Origin: Actinomycetes bacterium
Lineage (GTDB): Bacteria; Actinomycetota; Actinomycetes; Mycobacteriales; Mycobacteriaceae
Reading direction: 5' to 3'
Length of the DNA stretch: 64,000 bases
Assembly (NCBI GenBank): GCA_023404955.1
Contig: JAEXZY010000042.1
Span: 1 to 64,000, forward strand
The notes under the pieces: model-generated
The model's input: only the letters and a program-made list of their open reading frames with translations
Databases searched by the model: none
Told to the model about the DNA's origin: nothing
Shown here: positions 59,453 through 64,000 of the stretch, piece after piece
How positions within the stretch are numbered: the first letter of the stretch is position 1
Layout of the letters: each line of letters begins with the position of its first letter
Made by a program: the position numbers and the translations under genes

Positions 59453-60427
59453 TCACTTCGCCGTCACGAAGCCGCGCGACACCATCCAGTCGCGCGCGAC
59501 CACGCTCGGGTCGCGGCCGTCCACGTCGACCTGCTTGTTCAGCTCCGTGATGACCTCGTTGGTGATCGCGGCCGTGACCGGTGCGGTCACCTCCGCGATC
59601 TCGGGATGGGCCTCGAAGAAGCTCCGCTTCATCGTCACCGACGGGTTGTAGTGCGCGAAGAACTGCTTGTCGTCTTCGAGCACCGTGAGGTCGAGCGCGA
59701 CGATGCGACCGTCGGTGGTGAAGACCTCACCGAAGTCGCACTGCGTGCCGTCGGCCGTGGCCTGATAGATGATCCCGACCTGCAGGATCGGGGTGTTCGC
59801 GCGGGCGGGGTCGAACCCGTACGCGGACGCCATCCCGGGGAATCCGTCCTGCCGGGCGCGGAACTCGGTGTCGACGCAGGTGCGGGCTGCGGCCGGGTCG
59901 CGCATGACGAGTGCGGCGTAATCGGAGAGCGTTCGCACGCCGGTCCGCTCCACGGTGCGCGTGCTGGCGGCCAGCGCGTAGGTGTCGTCCATCGGGCCGG
60001 GTTCCAGCCACACCATGTCGTTGCGGGCGAGGTCCTCGTCGCGCACCGCCTCGTACTGCTTGCGGGTGTCCGGCAGCGGCTTCTCGTGGCCGAGGTAGTT
60101 GATCCACGCGTTGCCGGTGAACTCGTAGGCGACGTCGACCTGGCCGGACAGTTGCGCACCCCGGGTACTGCGGCTGCCCACGATGCCGGTCAGATCGCGC
60201 ACCTCGGCGCCTGCCGCTGCGAGGGTGTACTCCAGGATGTAGCCGAGAATGACCTGCTCGGTGTACTCCTTCGAGCCGACGGTGATCTGCACGCCCTCCA
60301 GGCCCGGCGTCGGCTTGATGGATCCCGGCCCGACCTGCAGCGGCACCGCGCTGCCGGAGCCCAGCCCGCACGCGGTGACCGCCACCAGCACGACGGCCAG
60401 GAGCGCCGCCAGCCGCCGGCCCCTCAC
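59453..60427 (-). CDS. proX: glycine betaine/osmoprotectant-binding lipoprotein
   Basis: A 324-residue solute-binding protein of the OpuAC/OpuCC family. A signal peptide ends in a lipobox (VTAC, Cys about 21). Typical segments are ITVGSKEYTEQVILGYILEY, VDVAYEFTGNAW and the late AITNEVITELNKQVDVDGRDPSVVARDWM (in pieces). It captures betaine, choline or a similar osmolyte. Its GTG overlaps the permease stop (GTGA). It is the last gene of the operon. Confidence 0.88.
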   Translation of the reverse strand: MRGRRLAALLAVVLVAVTACGLGSGSAVPLQVGPGSIKPTPGLEGVQITVGSKEYTEQVILGYILEYTLAAAGAEVRDLTGIVGSRSTRGAQLSGQVDVAYEFTGNAWINYLGHEKPLPDTRKQYEAVRDEDLARNDMVWLEPGPMDDTYALAASTRTVERTGVRTLSDYAALVMRDPAAARTCVDTEFRARQDGFPGMASAYGFDPARANTPILQVGIIYQATADGTQCDFGEVFTTDGRIVALDLTVLEDDKQFFAHYNPSVTMKRSFFEAHPEIAEVTAPVTAAITNEVITELNKQVDVDGRDPSVVARDWMVSRGFVTAK

Positions 60428-61221
60428 CGCAGGCCCTTGGGACCGACGTAGAACTCGGCGAGTCCGCCGAGCCAGTCGACCAGCAGCGCCAGACACACCG
60501 CGAGCACACTGCCCAGGATCAGAGTCACGTTGTCCTGCAGCTTGTATCCCGTGTCGATGAGGATGCCCAGGCCGCCGGCGTTGACGAGTAACGACAGCGT
60601 GGCCGTGCCGACCGCCAGGACCAGCGAGGTCCGCAGCCCGGCGAGGATGAAGGGCACGGCCAGTGGCAGCTCCACGCGTGTCAGCAGGGCGGCGCGGGAC
60701 ATGCCCTGTCCGAGGCCGGCGTCGATCAGAGCTCGGTCGACCCGGTCGATCCCCAGGATCGTGCTCGACAGCACCGGCAGCAGGGAGTACAGCGCGATCG
60801 GCAGCACACCGATCCAGAAGCCGGTCCGGGCGGTGAACAGGAACAGCAGCACCAGCAGGCCGATCGCGGGAGCCGCCTGCCCCACGTTGGCGATGCCGAT
60901 CACCACGGGCCGCAGCACTTTCGCCCCCGGTCTTGTGACCAGGACGCCGAGTGGCACACCGACCAGCACGACGATGGCGGTCACGGCCGCGGTGATCAGC
61001 AGGTGTTGCCAGATCAGCGTCGCGACGCTGGCGGGATTGATGTTCTCGCGCTGGGTGGCGGTCAGATCGCGATCGAAGGCCCAGAACACCACCGCCGCCG
61101 CGACGATCAGCACCAGCACCGGCTGGATGAACAACCGCAGCCTCTCGGCGGCGGTGCGTGCCGGCGCACCGCCTGGAGCACTCCGGGCGGTCGCTGAGTT
61201 GGCGGTCTCGGTGGTGGTCAC
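60424..61221 (-). CDS. osmoprotectant ABC permease (second)
   Basis: A 265-residue permease with six membrane segments and a hydrophilic N-terminus of about 30 residues. The central EAA-like loop DAGLGQGMSRAALLTRVELPLAVPFILAGLR (in pieces) is typical of OpuCB/OpuCD proteins. A GTG start overlaps the ATPase stop (GTGA), so all four genes are coupled. Confidence 0.87.
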   Translation of the reverse strand: MTTTETANSATARSAPGGAPARTAAERLRLFIQPVLVLIVAAAVVFWAFDRDLTATQRENINPASVATLIWQHLLITAAVTAIVVLVGVPLGVLVTRPGAKVLRPVVIGIANVGQAAPAIGLLVLLFLFTARTGFWIGVLPIALYSLLPVLSSTILGIDRVDRALIDAGLGQGMSRAALLTRVELPLAVPFILAGLRTSLVLAVGTATLSLLVNAGGLGILIDTGYKLQDNVTLILGSVLAVCLALLVDWLGGLAEFYVGPKGLR

Positions 61222-62381
61222 GACGGGCCGTCTTCGGCAGCACTGTCTTCGGCCTCGCGCCGCAGCCGCGTGATGGTCTCGATGAGCGTGTCGAGGGTGA
61301 CCACGCCCTCGTACCGGCCCCCGGGGCCGGTCACCACGGCCGAGGCGTGCTGCTCGGCGAGGATCGCCTCCAGAGCGTCTTCGAGCGTCGCCTGCGTGCT
61401 GACCACGTCGAGGTGCTCGACGGCGTCGGCAAGGGCGCCGGCATGCCGCAACCGGCTGGCGCGCACCCAGCTGACGGGGCGCCCCCGGTCGTCGAGCACG
61501 ACCGCCCAGTCGCACTCGCTGCCGGCGATGGTGGCGCGCACCTGGTCGACGGTGTCGGTGTGCTGCACCGAGGGACGCGACTCCAGCGCCACGTCCCTGA
61601 CGCGCAACAACCCGAGCTGACGCAGTGACGCCCCGGAGCCGACGAAGCCGGCCACGGTGTCGTCGGCGGGGTTGGCCAGGATGTTCTGCGGGGTGTCGTA
61701 CTGCAACACCGCGGACTTCTGACCGAGCACGGCGATGCGGTCGCCCAGCTTCACCGCCTCCCCGAAGTCGTGGGTGACGAAGACGATCGTCTTGTGCAGT
61801 TCGTCCTGCAGGCGCAGCAGCTCGTCCTGCAGCGTGCTGCGCGTGATCGGATCCACCGCACCGAACGGCTCGTCCATCAACAGCACCGGCGGATCAGCAG
61901 CCAGTGCGCGCGCGACGCCCACGCGCTGTTGCTGCCCACCCGAGAGCTGGCGGGGGTAACGGTCGGCGTACTGGCCGGGCTCCAGACCCACCAGGTCGAG
62001 CAGTTCGTCGACCCGGTCGGCGATACGCTGCCGCTCCCACTTGAGCAGCCCCGGCACCAGCGCGACGTTCTGCCGAATCGTCATGTGCGGGAACAGTCCT
62101 GCCTGCTGGATCGCGTAACCGATCGAGCGGCGCAACTCGGTCGGCTTGATCGACAGCGCGTCGTCGTCCCCGATCAGGATGCGGCCCGACGTCGGCTCGC
62201 TGAGCCGGTTGATCATGCGCATCGTGGTCGTCTTCCCGCAGCCCGACGGGCCGACGAACACCACGATCTCCCCGGCCGGGATGTCGAGGGACACGTCGTC
62301 GACCGCGGGCTGTTTCGCGCCCGGATAGACCTTGGAGACGTGGTCGAGTTCGATGCGAACCCCGGTGACATCGGTTGTCAT
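61218..62381 (-). CDS. proV: osmoprotectant ABC ATPase with CBS domains
   Basis: A 387-residue ATPase of the ProV/OpuCA family. Walker A is GPSGCGKTTTM, the signature LSGGQQQR, Walker B LLMDEPFGAVDPITR and the H-loop VTHDFGEAV. The C-terminal 120 residues form a tandem CBS pair that senses ionic strength or nucleotides in this family. It overlaps both flanking permease genes by four bases. Confidence 0.9.
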   Translation of the reverse strand: MTTDVTGVRIELDHVSKVYPGAKQPAVDDVSLDIPAGEIVVFVGPSGCGKTTTMRMINRLSEPTSGRILIGDDDALSIKPTELRRSIGYAIQQAGLFPHMTIRQNVALVPGLLKWERQRIADRVDELLDLVGLEPGQYADRYPRQLSGGQQQRVGVARALAADPPVLLMDEPFGAVDPITRSTLQDELLRLQDELHKTIVFVTHDFGEAVKLGDRIAVLGQKSAVLQYDTPQNILANPADDTVAGFVGSGASLRQLGLLRVRDVALESRPSVQHTDTVDQVRATIAGSECDWAVVLDDRGRPVSWVRASRLRHAGALADAVEHLDVVSTQATLEDALEAILAEQHASAVVTGPGGRYEGVVTLDTLIETITRLRREAEDSAAEDGPS

Positions 62382-63034
62382 CGAACACCTTTCGATGTGG
62401 TCAGCCGCCCGATCAGGACGAGAACGGCGTCGAGGGCGAGGGCGAGGATGACGATCAGCAGCGTCGCGGTCAGCGCCATCGGCAACGCGGTCGGGCTACC
62501 GACGCGGGCCAGCCCGGCGAAGATCAGGTTGCCCAGGCCGGGCCCCTTGACGTAGGCGGCGATCGCGAGGACGCCCATCGACATCTGCGTGCTCAACCGC
62601 ATGGCCGACAGGATCGCCGGCCAGACGAGCCGCAACTCCACGCGCGTCAACGTGCCCAACCGGCTCATCCCGATGCCCCGCGCCGCATCGGTCAGCGCGG
62701 GATCGACCGAGTTCAGGCCCACGATCGTGTTGCGGATGATCGGCAGCAGCGAATACAGCACCAGTGCCGCGACGCTGGGGATCACCCCGAGTCCGAACAG
62801 CGGGATCAGCAGACCCAGCAGAGCGAACGCCGGAACGGTCAGGATCACGCTCGACGTCGTCGTCGCCAGATTTGCCGCCAGTGTGTTCCGGTAGGTCAGC
62901 ACCCCGATCACCACGCCGACCACCGTCGCGATCAACACGCTCTGCACCACGGCGCTGACGTGCTGATACGAATCGAACAGCAGCTGTTCGTAGTGTGTGG
63001 ACACATACCCCCACACCGTCGAATTCGAGGTCAC
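62378..63034 (-). CDS. proW: osmoprotectant ABC permease (first)
   Basis: A 218-residue permease with five to six membrane segments. The loop DAARGIGMSRLGTLTRVELRLVWPAILSAMR (in pieces) resembles the paired permease downstream. It opens the four-gene operon and starts with GTG. A 185-base gap separates it from the divergent TauD-type gene; no defined operator was recognised there. Confidence 0.87.
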   Translation of the reverse strand: MTSNSTVWGYVSTHYEQLLFDSYQHVSAVVQSVLIATVVGVVIGVLTYRNTLAANLATTTSSVILTVPAFALLGLLIPLFGLGVIPSVAALVLYSLLPIIRNTIVGLNSVDPALTDAARGIGMSRLGTLTRVELRLVWPAILSAMRLSTQMSMGVLAIAAYVKGPGLGNLIFAGLARVGSPTALPMALTATLLIVILALALDAVLVLIGRLTTSKGVR

Positions 63035-63219
63035 CGCGTCACTCCCACAGCCCCCTCGATTCCGTGCGCCTTTGCTGACGAGCCTCGCACCCGCCCCGCT
63101 GCGTTACCCGATCTTCACCCGCGCGAAACGGCACGGGTTCGACTCTCGGTGAACCTAACGCTGGGCGGTCGCCTCGTCATGGAGGACAGTCGCGCGAGAA
63201 CATCACGAGGAGGCAGGCG

Positions 63220-64000
63220 ATGGTTCGAGTGGTCAAATTGGGCGCCGTGATCGGTGCGCGCATCGAGGGCGTCGATCTGGCGCGCGGCGTCGATGCCGCC
63301 ACGGCCGCGTTGATCAACGACGCTCTGCTGGAACACAAGGTGATCTTCTTCCGCGACCAGCACGACCTCGACGACGACGGCCAGCTGGCTTTCGCGCGGT
63401 CGCTGGGCACCCCGACGATCGCGCACCCGACGGTGACCTCGCGTGGCACGAAGGTGCTGCCGATCGACTCCCGCTACGACAAGGCCAACAGCTGGCACAC
63501 CGATGTCACGTTCGTCGATCGCATCCCGAAGGCCTCGATCCTGCGCGCCGTCACGCTGCCGCCCTACGGCGGGAGCACCACGTGGGCGTCGACGGAAGCC
63601 GCCTACGACCGGCTCCCTGAGCCGCTGCGCGCGCTGGCCGAGAACCTGTGGGCCGTGCACACCAACACCTATGACTACGCCAAAGACATCGACGGCCGGC
63701 GAGAAGCATTGGCCGACACCGAACGCCAGTACCGCGAGGAGTTCGTCTCCGACTATTACGAGACCGAACACCCGGTGGTGCGGATCCACCCCGAGACGGG
63801 GCGGCGAGTACTGCTGCTGGGTAACTTCGTCAAGGGCTTCGTCGGTCTCGGACGCACCGAGTCGGCGGCCCTGTTCGACCTGTTGCAGACGCGCATCACC
63901 AAGCTGGAGCACACGGTGCGATGGAATTGGGAACTCGGCGATCTGGCCGTCTGGGACAACCGTGCCACTCAGCACTACGCGATCGCGGACTACGACGACC
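63220..64000 (+). CDS. TauD/TfdA Fe(II)/2-oxoglutarate dioxygenase, Rv3406-like, 3' truncated
   Basis: The first 260 residues of a dioxygenase, running off the window end. The iron facial triad is present: His93 and Asp95 in WHTDVTF, and His252 in RATQHYAI. The sequence follows M. tuberculosis Rv3406 (a type II alkyl sulfatase) closely, including KVIFFRDQH, YGGSTTWAST and TEHPVVRIHPETGRR. It probably releases sulfate (or sulfite) from alkyl sulfates (or taurine) for sulfur scavenging. The ATG has GAGGAGG upstream. It is divergent from the osmoprotectant operon. Confidence 0.88.
   Translation, partial: MVRVVKLGAVIGARIEGVDLARGVDAATAALINDALLEHKVIFFRDQHDLDDDGQLAFARSLGTPTIAHPTVTSRGTKVLPIDSRYDKANSWHTDVTFVDRIPKASILRAVTLPPYGGSTTWASTEAAYDRLPEPLRALAENLWAVHTNTYDYAKDIDGRREALADTERQYREEFVSDYYETEHPVVRIHPETGRRVLLLGNFVKGFVGLGRTESAALFDLLQTRITKLEHTVRWNWELGDLAVWDNRATQHYAIADYDD

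Noticed and set aside
63125..63160. GGTTCGACTC, resembling a tRNA T-loop
   Set aside because: No acceptor, D or anticodon stem can be folded around it.

Overview
The window is high-GC actinobacterial DNA with many GTG starts, tightly overlapping genes and very little intergenic space. It most likely comes from a rapidly growing Mycobacterium (Mycolicibacterium). The main reasons are an exochelin-type siderophore locus, an SRPBCC protein resembling Rv0910, a DUF222/HNH (13E12-type) gene, and a block (about 42.7-59.2 kb) matching the lipT - lppI - rbpA - ppm1/lnt - fxsA - cobN neighbourhood of M. tuberculosis. No stretch longer than 300 bases lacks a gene. I saw no rRNA, tRNA, CRISPR array, insertion sequence or prophage.

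Region by region: 1-4.7 kb is the end of a siderophore locus. It holds the last adenylation-carrier-thioesterase part of an NRPS, a ferric-siderophore-binding lipoprotein, a second-copy-type aspartate decarboxylase (beta-alanine supply) and an ornithine N5-monooxygenase, with two IdeR-like iron boxes in the divergent promoter. 4.7-8.7 kb carries TspO, an NCS1 nucleobase permease, an MFS exporter and an SRPBCC protein. 8.9-13.1 kb is a complete spermidine/putrescine-type ABC operon. 13.1-19.6 kb is accessory: a DUF385 flavin/F420 protein, an EamA exporter, a frameshifted DUF222-HNH gene, a DUF1330 protein, and a TetR / FAD-monooxygenase / MFS module whose monooxygenase is frameshifted.

19.6-34.2 kb is a polyol catabolic island. 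One minus-strand operon runs from a zinc alcohol dehydrogenase (eltD-like) through a CUT1 ABC transporter with two different ATPases to an erythrulose kinase (derK-like) and an RpiB-type isomerase (derI-like). A divergent SorC-type regulator is coupled to an SDR dehydrogenase (dthD-like). Together they make a full route from erythritol and D-threitol through D-erythrulose to erythrose 4-phosphate. Two FGGY sugar kinases (one a clear xylulokinase) and a LysR regulator sit next to it and suggest pentitols may also be used.

34.3-42.7 kb: a DoxX protein with a nine-unit 11-residue repeat tail, an RDD protein, a gluconate transporter/kinase/GntR set, a triple-DUF4333 lipoprotein, a SCO6745-type protein, YnfA and a copper amine oxidase. 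42.7-59.2 kb: LipT-like esterase, LppI-like lipoprotein, a membrane protein, the ssuCBAD sulfonate operon, a small zinc-ribbon protein, rbpA, the coupled fxsA - amidohydrolase - lnt - ppm1 operon, two tandem PPOX proteins and cobN. 59.2-63.0 kb: a possible 32-residue small protein next to a perfect 18-bp palindrome, then a four-gene glycine-betaine/osmoprotectant ABC operon. The window ends inside a TauD-family dioxygenase close to the alkyl sulfatase Rv3406.
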